From assembly GCA_010672925.1 (NCBI GenBank), contig JAAHFP010000041.1:1-56736 (forward strand): 56,736 nucleotides of DNA, written 5' to 3'. Source of the stretch: Symploca sp. SIO1C2 (lineage in GTDB: Bacteria; Cyanobacteriota; Cyanobacteriia; Cyanobacteriales; Coleofasciculaceae). Positions 9,206 through 17,260 of the stretch are shown piece after piece. A program made the position numbers and the translations under genes. The stretch's first letter is position 1, and the number at the start of each line of letters is the position of its first letter. The notes below the pieces were generated by a model, which was not told the DNA's origin, made no database searches, and saw only the letters and a list, made by a program, of their open reading frames with translations.

Positions 9206-9243
9206 GGTGTTAGGTGTTAGGTGGTAGGTGGTAGGTGGTAGGA
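9206..9243. repeat. Heptanucleotide tandem repeat (TTAGGTG), right part
   Basis: Continuation of the array at 9024-9059. It is followed by a CTCCCCCAG repeat (about 9272-9300) next to the 3' end of the lipoprotein gene. Confidence 0.8.
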
Positions 9244-9301
9244 AGCCCAAGAATTGTTGACTTGTCTTACTTCCCCAGCTCCCCCAGCTCCCCCAGCTCC
9301 C

Positions 9302-9832
9302 TCAACCACCGCTACTGCCAAAACCTTTACTACCACCGCCAACTTTGGAACCTCTACTTGCTCCCTTCCCGCTGTTCAAGTTACTGCCACCAACACCAGT
9401 ACCTGATGCTTTGGTCGGTGATTTGCCAAAAGTTCCACTAGTATAGGGCTTGCCAATTTTTCCAGTTGTTCGCAGAACACTACCATCGCTGCCAACTTTA
9501 GGTGAGCCGTTACTATTAACAACAACTGGCTTAGATAAAGTTACCGTAGAACCTGGATTAAGACGAGTTGAAGGTTGAGTACTTGGTGATTCAATAATAG
9601 TCCTAGTTCCGCCACCGTAAGCACTATAGTACAGTATGTGAGTCATCGGATGGCGATAGTATCCTCCTCTGTGATAGTTATCACAATCATCTTCCCGAGT
9701 TGGGGTTATCCTGTTATCGTCACACACATAAGCATTATTTACTGTTAGCGGAGTCTGCCTTGAGCCACAAGCAACAATTAAGGTAGATAGGACAGTTATC
9801 AAAGTGAACAGGCGTAAACGAGGTAATAACAT
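9302..9832 (-). CDS. Small predicted lipoprotein, Gly/Ser-rich tail
   Basis: 176 aa from the ATG at 9832, chosen because AGGAA lies 9 nt upstream; an ATG 24 nt further out is possible. A lipoprotein signal is clear: basic n-region (LPRLRLF), hydrophobic stretch, then lipobox IVAC, so the mature protein should be anchored by Cys24. The middle part has DNYHRGGYYRHPMTH and the last ~60 residues are very rich in Gly and Ser and look disordered. Similar small lipoproteins occur in other filamentous cyanobacteria without known function. It is convergent with malQ. Confidence 0.75.
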   Translation of the reverse strand: MLLPRLRLFTLITVLSTLIVACGSRQTPLTVNNAYVCDDNRITPTREDDCDNYHRGGYYRHPMTHILYYSAYGGGTRTIIESPSTQPSTRLNPGSTVTLSKPVVVNSNGSPKVGSDGSVLRTTGKIGKPYTSGTFGKSPTKASGTGVGGSNLNSGKGASRGSKVGGGSKGFGSSGG

Positions 9833-10530
9833 GAATTTTTTTCCTGGAGTAGTCAAACTAAGAGACTGTTGCTCAACTAAATATTAAGCTGAAGATTAGA
9901 TTTGTTTTCTAAGTCAGGTAATATTCATTCTTGTAGTACTTGCAATAAATAACAAATTTTGCTTTAAAAATCTAGCTTGGCTGCGCTAGTGCAGTGCTAC
10001 GGAAATAACCCGAAGTGTAAAGAAAGCTGAAACGGCTTACCCTATACACTTTCTTCCCCCTGACTTGAAAGTAGGCAACAGGCAACAGGCAACAGGGAAG
10101 AAGCTACTTTCATCACCTGGTAGTGAAAAAATTTTTTTCATTGGGACTGTCTCCTGCCTCCTGCTTCCCGGCTTCTCACACTAGTACAGCTCTACAATAC
10201 CTCTCTGATGAAGTTAGGGATTTTATGTTCTGAGTTACAAAAATTTACACAATAAAATTGTATGCAACAAAATTAGCTCCAACTTAATATTGAATGTATA
10301 AAAAAATACTAAGTGAATTGCATGAATTACGTAAATACCGATAATGTTAGCAACGGAACACAACAGCAGTTAACTTAACCGAATACTTTAACCCAGAAGC
10401 TAGAAGGATATTTTTCACCAAATCACCTTGAGGAGAGAATAAATACAGAGCTTTTTTTTATATAATGTTAGTACCTTAGACCCAAGTGCTTCATTATGTA
10501 AGCTTAGCTTTCCTAAAATCTGGGTTTGGC
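9833..10530. other. Long intergenic region, no gene seen
   Basis: About 700 nt without a convincing reading frame. It contains a GGCAACA heptamer repeat (about 10074-10097), a CTCCTGCCTCCTGC stretch, and AT-rich DNA. TATAATG at about 10459-10465 is a good candidate -10 box on the plus strand for a transcript running into the structured segment and the HD-domain gene downstream; the -35 box is not obvious. Confidence 0.5.
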
Positions 10531-10640
10531 ATTAACCATAGGATCGCTGGTGAAAAGTTATACAAGCTATCCACCAGTGTGATCGCTAGGGCAAAAAAGC
10601 CCCAAGGGAAAAAAGCTTTCGGTATAAGCTTTTTAACCTT
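10531..10640 (+). ncRNA. Candidate structured leader RNA upstream of HD-domain gene
   Basis: Three consecutive predicted stems. (1) CTGGTG near 10549 pairs with CACCAG near 10572, extended by GATC on both outer sides. (2) GGGC-A6-GCCC at about 10589-10602. (3) AAAAAGCTT at 10610-10618 pairs with AAGCTTTTT at 10626-10634, followed by a T-rich run. The last looks like an intrinsic terminator or attenuator about 200 nt before the ATG of the next gene. It matches no riboswitch class I can name. Seen only as base-pairing potential. Confidence 0.35.
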
Positions 10641-10834
10641 TTTTAGCTGGTAACTTATTCCCAGCCTGTTGTACTAGTTATCAATAGAAAGGAATGTTAC
10701 AGTTTCTCGACAGGGCTTGTCGATGCCAAACTGCTAAAAGCACATCAGGGTCGCATTTACACCATAAAAAACAAGGCTTAGGAAGAGGGAAAATTCCACT
10801 AGTTAGCTGAGACTTTTGTCAGAGGATAGCTGAG

Positions 10835-11770
10835 ATGTTTAATTCTACTAAGGTAATGATCAGGGCTTGTGTTGAGCAACTACAAAATGGCTACCGCTGT
10901 GTGTACGGTTCCCGCAAGCCGAATAATGCCGAGCTTATCGGCTGGGCAACCAAATTAATTTTAGAAAATCTGGCCAAGGGTGATGCCCCTTACCATAATA
11001 TTGAACACACTATCTTAGTCACCCTCGCGGGACAGAAAATCCTAACAGGAAAGTATATTTTAGAAGGTAGTGTAGGTATCTCCTGTGATGACTGGTTAAA
11101 TTTCATCATTTCTTTGCTATGTCATGATATTGGCTATATTAAAGGAGTTTGTCGTCAAGACCGGGTAGACAAAAACTTCTACAGCACAGGTCTAGATCAG
11201 GAAATGTGCACCCTCCCGGCAAATGCCACGGATGCCAGCCTTACTCCTTACCATGTAGAACGGGGTAAACTATTTGTTGCAGAAACTTTTTCCGGTCACC
11301 CGCTGCTGGATGTAGAAGTAATTCAACACAATATCGAGCTAACTCGCTTCCCTGTACCTTCTGATAAAAAATATCAAGATACTCGCAACTGTCCTGGTTT
11401 AGCTCGTGCTGCCGATTTAATCGGTCAACTGAGTGATCCGCGCTACTTACAAAAAATTCCTGGTTTGTTTGAAGAGTTTAAAGAAATTGGTACTGATAAA
11501 ATCTTAGGCTATCACAATCCAGAAGATTTACTTTCTGGTATACCTACTTTTTATCATAATCAGGTTCATCCTTATATCCTAGAAGCCTTAAAATACTTGG
11601 ACGAGACTTCAGAGGGTAGACAGATGATCAAGAACCTCTACGCTAATATGCAGCCAGTACCCCAGGGACGACATCGTAAATTGGCGAAGTTATACCTGGG
11701 AAAGGATGCAACTCTTAAACGTTTCAAAAAGAATCACAAAACTCAAATTGCCGTTGGTTGTAGTAGTTGA
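10835..11770 (+). CDS. HD-domain metal-dependent phosphohydrolase
   Basis: 311 aa. Metal-binding residues of an HD domain are visible: His54 and His58 in YHNIEHTI, then His97-Asp98 in LLCHDIGY, and a later AADLIGQLSD that supplies the final Asp. The rest is helical. This is a cyanobacterial subgroup of HD proteins without an assigned substrate; nucleotide or phosphate ester hydrolysis is inferred from the motif only. The ATG follows AGAGGA. A structured leader candidate with a terminator-like hairpin lies ~200 nt upstream, so attenuation is possible. bvdR follows after 100 nt. Confidence 0.88.
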   Translation: MFNSTKVMIRACVEQLQNGYRCVYGSRKPNNAELIGWATKLILENLAKGDAPYHNIEHTILVTLAGQKILTGKYILEGSVGISCDDWLNFIISLLCHDIGYIKGVCRQDRVDKNFYSTGLDQEMCTLPANATDASLTPYHVERGKLFVAETFSGHPLLDVEVIQHNIELTRFPVPSDKKYQDTRNCPGLARAADLIGQLSDPRYLQKIPGLFEEFKEIGTDKILGYHNPEDLLSGIPTFYHNQVHPYILEALKYLDETSEGRQMIKNLYANMQPVPQGRHRKLAKLYLGKDATLKRFKKNHKTQIAVGCSS

Positions 11771-11870
11771 AGCAATTGTTGCTTGTTGTTTGTCGTTTGT
11801 CGTTTGTTATTGGAGAATTGGGAATGGGGTGTTGATTAATTATCCATTATCCATTATCCATTATTAATTA
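11771..11870. repeat. Heptanucleotide repeats between HD gene and bvdR
   Basis: TGTTTGTCG-type copies (about 11783-11812) and four copies of ATCCATT (about 11840-11862). The bvdR start codon sits at the very edge of the second array. Confidence 0.75.
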
Positions 11871-12854
11871 ATGAATCTCCCAATCAAAGCTGGTATTATC
11901 GGTACTGGGTATGTGGCTAATCAACGAGCCCAAACATTGCAGGCAGATTCCCGTTCTGAGTTAATTGTTGTTAGTGGTCACACACTAGCAACGACTCAAC
12001 AGTTTGCTCAAACTCACCAAACCCTAGCAGTAGACTCCTGGCAACAAGTGGTGGAGCATCCTCAGGTGGATTTAGTTTTTATTTGTACCATTAATCGAGA
12101 TCATGGTGCGATCGCCCGTGCTACTCTGGAAGCAGAAAAACACCTAGTTATCGAGTATCCCCTCTCTCTAGACCCCAAAGAAGCAGAATCTTTGATTAAC
12201 CTTGCCCATACCAAAGGCAAACTACTTCATGTAGAACATCTTGAACTGCTAGGGGGTTTACACAAAGCACTGCGCGAATCCTTACCAAAGATTGGCAATC
12301 CCTTTTATGCTCGTTACGTTACTATAGTACCCAAGCACCCGGCACCTAAACGATGGAGTTACCATCCAGAATTATTTGGTTTTCCCTTTAATGCTGCTCT
12401 TCCTCACATTCACCGATTGACTAACTTATTCGGTGAAGTTGCTTCTGTCAGCTGTCAGTCTCGGTTTTGGAATTTATCAGACTACTACAGCGCTTGTTTG
12501 TGTACTGCGCAACTGCGTTTTAAGAATAGCCTGATTGCAGAGGTTACTTATGGCAAAGGAGATCGTTTCTGGCAAGCGCTACGGAACTTTGAGGTTCATG
12601 GAGAAGAAGCTACTTTACTATTTGAGGGTCAGCAAGGAACTCTGATTCGAGGGGAAGAAAGAATCTCGATAGAAGTAGGAGGAAAGCGTGGTTTGTTTGT
12701 TCAAGACACTAAGATGGTGTTAGATCATTTAATCAATGGCACACCTCTATATATATCTCCAGCAGAGAGTCTGTATGCTCTCCAGGTAGCAGAAGCAGCA
12801 CGCCAGTCAGCAGCAACGGGTGAGAGTCAGGCTGTACCCAATTGGAGCAAGTAA
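11871..12854 (+). CDS. bvdR: Biliverdin reductase BvdR (Gfo/Idh/MocA fold)
   Basis: 327 aa. The N-terminal Rossmann motif GIIGTGYVANQRAQ binds NAD(P)H. The segments LVIEYPLSLDP, KGKLLHVEHLELLGG and PAPKRWSYHPELFGFPF agree closely with my memory of Synechocystis Slr1784, the characterised cyanobacterial biliverdin reductase. It reduces biliverdin IXalpha to bilirubin in the cytosol and affects phycobilisome function. The second half is the beta-sheet substrate domain of the Gfo/Idh/MocA family, and the length is as expected. No strong ribosome binding site precedes the ATG because repeat DNA abuts it. Confidence 0.9.
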   Translation: MNLPIKAGIIGTGYVANQRAQTLQADSRSELIVVSGHTLATTQQFAQTHQTLAVDSWQQVVEHPQVDLVFICTINRDHGAIARATLEAEKHLVIEYPLSLDPKEAESLINLAHTKGKLLHVEHLELLGGLHKALRESLPKIGNPFYARYVTIVPKHPAPKRWSYHPELFGFPFNAALPHIHRLTNLFGEVASVSCQSRFWNLSDYYSACLCTAQLRFKNSLIAEVTYGKGDRFWQALRNFEVHGEEATLLFEGQQGTLIRGEERISIEVGGKRGLFVQDTKMVLDHLINGTPLYISPAESLYALQVAEAARQSAATGESQAVPNWSK

Positions 12855-12995
12855 AAACAATTCAAAATTCAAAATTATCAATTCAAAATTATCTTTTCTT
12901 ACATTTTGCATTTTGAATTCAAAAAATGGTCAGTTCTGTAAGAACAAAGGTACTATAAAAATCCCATTCCTCAAAAAAGGTTAGGATACAAAGTG

Positions 12996-15500
12996 ATGAA
13001 GCGATCGCTTGCTTGGTTTGCAGGAACTATTGTGGTTACATGGTTACTGGTGCTGGTTCCTGAGTTAACTGTGGGACAAAATGCTCCTAATCTTGCAGAC
13101 TCAGATCAGTTGGTTGAGGTGGAAGAGCTCACCCAACAGGCACAAGAATTGTACAATCAAGGTCAGTTTGCCGCAGCTTTAGAAGCATTTGAGGAAGCTT
13201 TATTGGTTGTTAGAGAATTTCCTGTTTCTGCGATGAAACGCCAACAGGAAGGAGATATTCTCTACAAAATGGGGGAGAGTTACAACCAATTGAGCCAATA
13301 CCGACAAGCAGCAGAGTCCTATGAACAAGCTTTGAGCATTTACCAGGAACTAAACAGCTGGCAAAAACAAGGAAATAGCCTCAATTGGTTGGGTTTGATT
13401 TACGAGCAACTTGGTGAGTATAAACGCTCGTTGGATTCCTATGAGGAAGCTTTGGCGATTAACCAAGAATTGGGCAATCACCATGAAGCAATGCTCATCC
13501 TCAACAACAGAGCCCTCCTTTATAACCAAATCGGTCAGTATGAAGAATCCCTGGCATCCCTCTTGCAAGCCTGGGAAATTTTGCAAGACAATGTCAAGTT
13601 AGCTGTGGAAGCTGTAATATCTCACAATCTGGGAGATGTTTATACCTATCTCAATCAAGAGTCAGAGGCACGGAAGTTTTATGGGCGAGCCTTGGGGATT
13701 AGTCGTGTTACTGGTAATCGCCGACAAGAAGCTATTACCTTAAGTAACATTGGCTTATTGTACTCCCAACAGCAGCAGTATCCCCAGGCACTAGATTTTT
13801 TGCAGGCATCCCGAAAAATTGAACAAGAATTGGGTAATCGTCAAAGTGAAGGCATCAGTATCTACAGTATTGCCGGTATTTACCTAAATCAGGGCAAGTA
13901 TAAGCAGGCACTGGAGTTGTTAGAGCAATCCTTAGCTATTAGCCGTGAGCAAGATGACCCAGTGTGGGTGGCAAGAATTATCGAGCGTATGGGACTGACT
14001 CTGCTGAAATCTGGTAAGTTAAGTGCTGCAACGGAGAAATTGTTGACAGCTATTGAAGTTTGGGAATCCCTAAGCCCTGGACTTAGTGACCAGGAACGAG
14101 TATCACTATTTGATAAACGAGCCCAGACTTATGGCTATTTGCAACAAGCCTTACTTGCCCAAAATGAAATAGAAGCAGCGCTGGAAATTTCTGAGAGGGG
14201 TAGGGCTAGAGCCTTGGCAGAGTTATTAGCTCAAAGGTTATCTAATGTACCTGAAGGCCAAGTAGGGATTAAGCCGACCACTATCGAGGAAATCAAGCAA
14301 ATAGCTTCACAACAGCAAGCCACTTTGGTGGAGTATTCAGTTATTGAGGACACCCTCTTAATTTGGGTAGTCAAACCCAGTGGTGAAGTCTTTGTCGAGA
14401 AGGTTAACCTGCCACCTCTGAAAATCTCCCTAGAAAACCTCGTTACCAGTGCTAGAAAAGCTATCGGCGTTAGGGGGCGCGGCTCCATTGCTGCGGTGGC
14501 AAGAGGGAATTCTGGTTCAACTTCAGACTTAGAACAACTCTATCAAGTTTTAATTTCTCCGATCGCTCAATTCCTACCTACTAATCCGGAGGAACGGGTT
14601 ATCTTTATTCCTCACCAACAATTGTTCCTTGTACCCTTCCCGGCTCTCGTTGACTCCTCCGGTAAATACTTGATAGAAAAACATACTATCCTCACTGCTC
14701 CTGCCATTCAGGTATTACAGCTTATCTCAAGTCCGGTTGAAGACTTACACTCCGGTGAAAACAAGGCAGTCCCGATGAAAAAAATTTTCACCACTATGCA
14801 TGAAAGTCCCTCTCTCCGAGTCTCCGCGTCCCCGCGTCCCCGCGTCTCTTTCCAATCAGAACTCACCCCTAACCCCTCCCAGGAGGGGGATTGGAGGCAA
14901 GAGGTGCTAGTGGTGGGTAATCCCACTATGCCCAGCGTTGGCATTCCGCCGCAGCAATTATCGCCTCTTCCCGGTGCTGAAGTTGAAGCTTATGCTATTG
15001 CCCAATTGCTACAAACCTCAGCTCTTATCGGCAACCAAGCGACGGAAACTGTAGTTAAGCAAAAGATGAATTCCGCCCGAATTATTCACCTAGCAACTCA
15101 TGGGTTACTAGATGACTTTGGCTATGGCATACCAGGAGCGATTGCTCTTACTCCTTCAGCAGAAGATGATGGTTTGCTCTCTGCTGGGGAGATTTTTGAG
15201 ATGCAACTCAATGCGGAATTAGTAGTACTGAGTGCTTGTGACACAGGGCAAGGAACGATTACTGGGGATGGTGTCATTGGACTATCTCGCTCTTTTCTGG
15301 CAGCAGGTGTCCCCAATTTAATTGTCTCCCTCTGGTCAGTTCCCGATGCACCAACAGCCCAACTAATGCAGGAATTTTACCTCAATTGGCAGCTGAGTGG
15401 CGATAAAGCTCAAGCCTTGCGACAAGCAATGTTGACAACTAGGAAGCAATACCCTGATCCCAAAGATTGGGGAGCATTTACACTCATTGGAGTTTTGTAG
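12996..15500 (+). CDS. Exported TPR-CHAT protein (caspase-like peptidase fold)
   Basis: 834 aa from the ATG at 12996 (a GTG lies 3 nt earlier). A signal peptide or N-terminal anchor (residues 1-28) is followed by about eight TPR/Kinesin-light-chain-type repeats (about 40-370) and a C-terminal CHAT domain (about 490-832). The CHAT His-Cys dyad is intact: His702 in HLATHG and Cys748 in LSACDTG. CHAT proteins are caspase-related proteases; many cyanobacterial TPR-CHAT proteins are exported and their substrates are unknown. An insertion of about 30 residues (about 605-635; RVSASPRPRVSF and TPNPSQEGDW) is encoded by two repeat-family sequences within the CHAT domain. Confidence 0.92.
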   Translation: MKRSLAWFAGTIVVTWLLVLVPELTVGQNAPNLADSDQLVEVEELTQQAQELYNQGQFAAALEAFEEALLVVREFPVSAMKRQQEGDILYKMGESYNQLSQYRQAAESYEQALSIYQELNSWQKQGNSLNWLGLIYEQLGEYKRSLDSYEEALAINQELGNHHEAMLILNNRALLYNQIGQYEESLASLLQAWEILQDNVKLAVEAVISHNLGDVYTYLNQESEARKFYGRALGISRVTGNRRQEAITLSNIGLLYSQQQQYPQALDFLQASRKIEQELGNRQSEGISIYSIAGIYLNQGKYKQALELLEQSLAISREQDDPVWVARIIERMGLTLLKSGKLSAATEKLLTAIEVWESLSPGLSDQERVSLFDKRAQTYGYLQQALLAQNEIEAALEISERGRARALAELLAQRLSNVPEGQVGIKPTTIEEIKQIASQQQATLVEYSVIEDTLLIWVVKPSGEVFVEKVNLPPLKISLENLVTSARKAIGVRGRGSIAAVARGNSGSTSDLEQLYQVLISPIAQFLPTNPEERVIFIPHQQLFLVPFPALVDSSGKYLIEKHTILTAPAIQVLQLISSPVEDLHSGENKAVPMKKIFTTMHESPSLRVSASPRPRVSFQSELTPNPSQEGDWRQEVLVVGNPTMPSVGIPPQQLSPLPGAEVEAYAIAQLLQTSALIGNQATETVVKQKMNSARIIHLATHGLLDDFGYGIPGAIALTPSAEDDGLLSAGEIFEMQLNAELVVLSACDTGQGTITGDGVIGLSRSFLAAGVPNLIVSLWSVPDAPTAQLMQEFYLNWQLSGDKAQALRQAMLTTRKQYPDPKDWGAFTLIGVL
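14808..14897 (+). repeat. Repeat DNA translated inside the CHAT gene
   Basis: Four copies of an 8-mer (TCTCCGCG/TCCCCGCG) at about 14813-14845, followed by a second repeat (CACCCCTAACCCCTCCCAGG plus AGGGG, about 14864-14886) that can form a hairpin. Both repeat types recur in the TPR/HEAT gene (21376-21413 and 22020-22108). The reading frame is kept. Confidence 0.85.
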
Positions 15501-15589
15501 GAAAACACTAAGTTACAAAGTTTACCAAGGGGAAGGTAAGATAAGTTGTTGTATATTTAAATTGTGAATTAGTAAAATAAAATAAAACC

Positions 15590-15991
15590 ATGACTGAATT
15601 AACAATTCCTACAGTAAAACAGATTTCTTGGGTTGAACTGGCCAACCAAATCTTGCTAGATATCAAAAAAATTCAATCCTACTATGGCGAACCAATAGCA
15701 GCAATTTATGTGGATAATCTTCTGCGTACTATGCAAACTTTGCGTGATCGTTTACCTTCTGAACCTTATACAGAAGTGTTTATGGCTTTACATGATGCCA
15801 TGGCTGCATCAAACCGCTGGCTTGACTATAAACCCCATCAGTATCAAGGTGTACATGATGTGATGATAACTTTTATCAATTCTCAACTTACCAATGAAGA
15901 TGTGGAAAAAGCAATCTTAGCTTTAGAAGAATTGGGTTTTGATACTCTACCATTTGGAGTGGGATTTATTGATTTAGAAAATGACGATTAG
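15590..15991 (+). CDS. Unrecognised small protein, first gene of a two-gene unit
   Basis: 133 aa, acidic and largely helical by composition, without signal peptide or membrane segment. I do not recognise a family. It contains several Leu/Ile-spaced helices and ends GVGFIDLENDD. It lies 38 nt before the PIN-like gene on the same strand and AT content rises from here on, so the two are probably one transcript. By position it could be the partner (antitoxin or regulator) of the PIN-like protein, but nothing in the sequence proves it. Confidence 0.6.
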   Translation: MTELTIPTVKQISWVELANQILLDIKKIQSYYGEPIAAIYVDNLLRTMQTLRDRLPSEPYTEVFMALHDAMAASNRWLDYKPHQYQGVHDVMITFINSQLTNEDVEKAILALEELGFDTLPFGVGFIDLENDD

Positions 15992-16029
15992 GAGTTGAAT
16001 TAAAAAAAATCAAATATTTTCAAATAAAT

Positions 16030-16899
16030 ATGGAAACTCAAGATAGCGTTAAACATTTTTTAGATACTTCAGTAGCTCGTTCCTTATTGTTGTCTAGTCA
16101 ATTCTATAAACAATATTTACTATCGAAGTTTAATGACAAACCATTATATATCTCAAACTACGTCATCATGGAAATGAAACGCAGTTATCTACTCAATATC
16201 ATTTCTTTTTATTTTGTTTTGCACCTAGATACTATCAATAATATTGGTGATGCTTTGGCTTTGTGGAGTAATAGATTTAAACAATCTGAGCTTAAAGCCA
16301 TTATACAGCTTACCTCACAACTTTTTAGCACTCATAGATTAGATTTTAGTAGTTATCAAGACAAAGAAAAAGCTTTAAAAATATTAGGAATATATATCAA
16401 GAGATTTGAACTTTTATTGAGAAAAAAGTATGACAATACTGGACAGGATAGAACTAATTGTGCTCGTGCAGTTATTCCACTTAAAGTTGAATTAAATAAT
16501 ATAGCAGAAGGATTGAAAAAATTCGCTGACGATTTTAGTGATGTTGATAATTGTCGAGGTCAATGTAATATCGATAAGTTTTTGTTAGAACGCTGTCGTT
16601 CAGAAGTTGAAACCTATATTAAACAAGCATCCCAGCTTCCTAAGAATAACCAGACTAGAGGATTTATTAATATTGCTAATAACTTGAGAGAAATTCTCTC
16701 TCAAGGTGGAACTGCTTGTTCCTGCAAGCGCTGTGGACAGATTGGAGATGCAGTTATTGCTTTGGACACACCTGCCAGTATGCAATTAGAACACATCGAT
16801 AATTCCTTTGATTATTTATGTCCGGCTATTAATCAACCTCACTACAAGCATCCTTCAGAAAATCAGGTAGTAATGGATATGGAAAATGTTACTTCATGA
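16030..16899 (+). CDS. Atypical PIN-like nuclease with large helical/cysteine-rich insert
   Basis: 289 aa. Residues 9-14 read HFLDTS, like the first Asp motif of PIN RNases; a glutamate follows in YVIMEMKRSY. The end has IGDAVIALDTPASMQLEH and DNSFDYLCP, which resembles the last acidic motifs of PIN toxins (GDAxIA and the D-x-F-D-x-L region). About 180 residues lie between the second and third motif instead of the usual 50, with Cys-rich pieces (NCRGQC, CSCKRCG) that could bind zinc. The nuclease role is inferred from motif order only. AT-rich, and its 3' end overlaps the xisI remnant by 14 nt. Confidence 0.6.
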   Translation: METQDSVKHFLDTSVARSLLLSSQFYKQYLLSKFNDKPLYISNYVIMEMKRSYLLNIISFYFVLHLDTINNIGDALALWSNRFKQSELKAIIQLTSQLFSTHRLDFSSYQDKEKALKILGIYIKRFELLLRKKYDNTGQDRTNCARAVIPLKVELNNIAEGLKKFADDFSDVDNCRGQCNIDKFLLERCRSEVETYIKQASQLPKNNQTRGFINIANNLREILSQGGTACSCKRCGQIGDAVIALDTPASMQLEHIDNSFDYLCPAINQPHYKHPSENQVVMDMENVTS

Positions 16900-17038
16900 C
16901 TTACTTCCTTACTCAACAATTGACTCAGAAAATTTAATAGCTCAAGAATTGGCAGATTTAGGGATTCCAAAAACTGATATTGTCCTTGGTTTTCATGCTC
17001 CTTTTGAAAGACAATCTACTGAATATGCTCTTGGCTGA
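16886..17038 (+). pseudogene. Remnant of xisI (element excision factor-like)
   Basis: A 50-codon frame whose last ~38 residues read like the C-terminus of XisI proteins: IAQELADLGIPKTDIVLGF followed by HAPFERQSTEYALG and stop. XisI proteins are about 110 aa, so the N-terminal two thirds are missing. No xisH partner is seen nearby. The frame starts with an ATG inside the end of the upstream gene, so a short chimeric peptide could still be made. XisH/XisI pairs are frequent, often decaying, accessory genes in cyanobacteria. Confidence 0.75.
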
Positions 17039-17126
17039 GGAGCGATCGCGAAGATTTTACAAAGGTTATATAGTATTTCTCGTTATCCCTTGATACATAA
17101 AGATTATGGCTCCTGCACCACTCTGG

Positions 17127-17156
17127 ATTAACCTAAAGATTACCTAAATATTATCA
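17127..17156 (+). promoter_or_regulatory. Pho-box-like triple direct repeat upstream of phoX
   Basis: Three 8-bp units at exact 11-bp spacing: ATTAACCT (17127-17134), GATTACCT (17138-17145) and TATTATCA (17149-17156), each of the first two followed by AAA. The cyanobacterial PhoB/SphR site is two or more copies of (C/T)TTAACCT separated by three bases. It lies about 105 nt upstream of the phoX ATG. The third unit is degenerate. Confidence 0.65.
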
Positions 17157-17260
17157 GTCTCTAAACTGATGGCGATAAGATTACTTTCTTCCTAAAATCT
17201 TACCGATTCGACCTGGTAAGGGAACCGTTATCCTTGATAAGTACTCCTGAACTCCTTACA

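Noticed and set aside
9235-9441. 68-codon plus-strand frame at the end of the lipoprotein gene
   Set aside because: Composed of CTCCCCCAG repeats and antisense to the Gly/Ser-rich lipoprotein tail.
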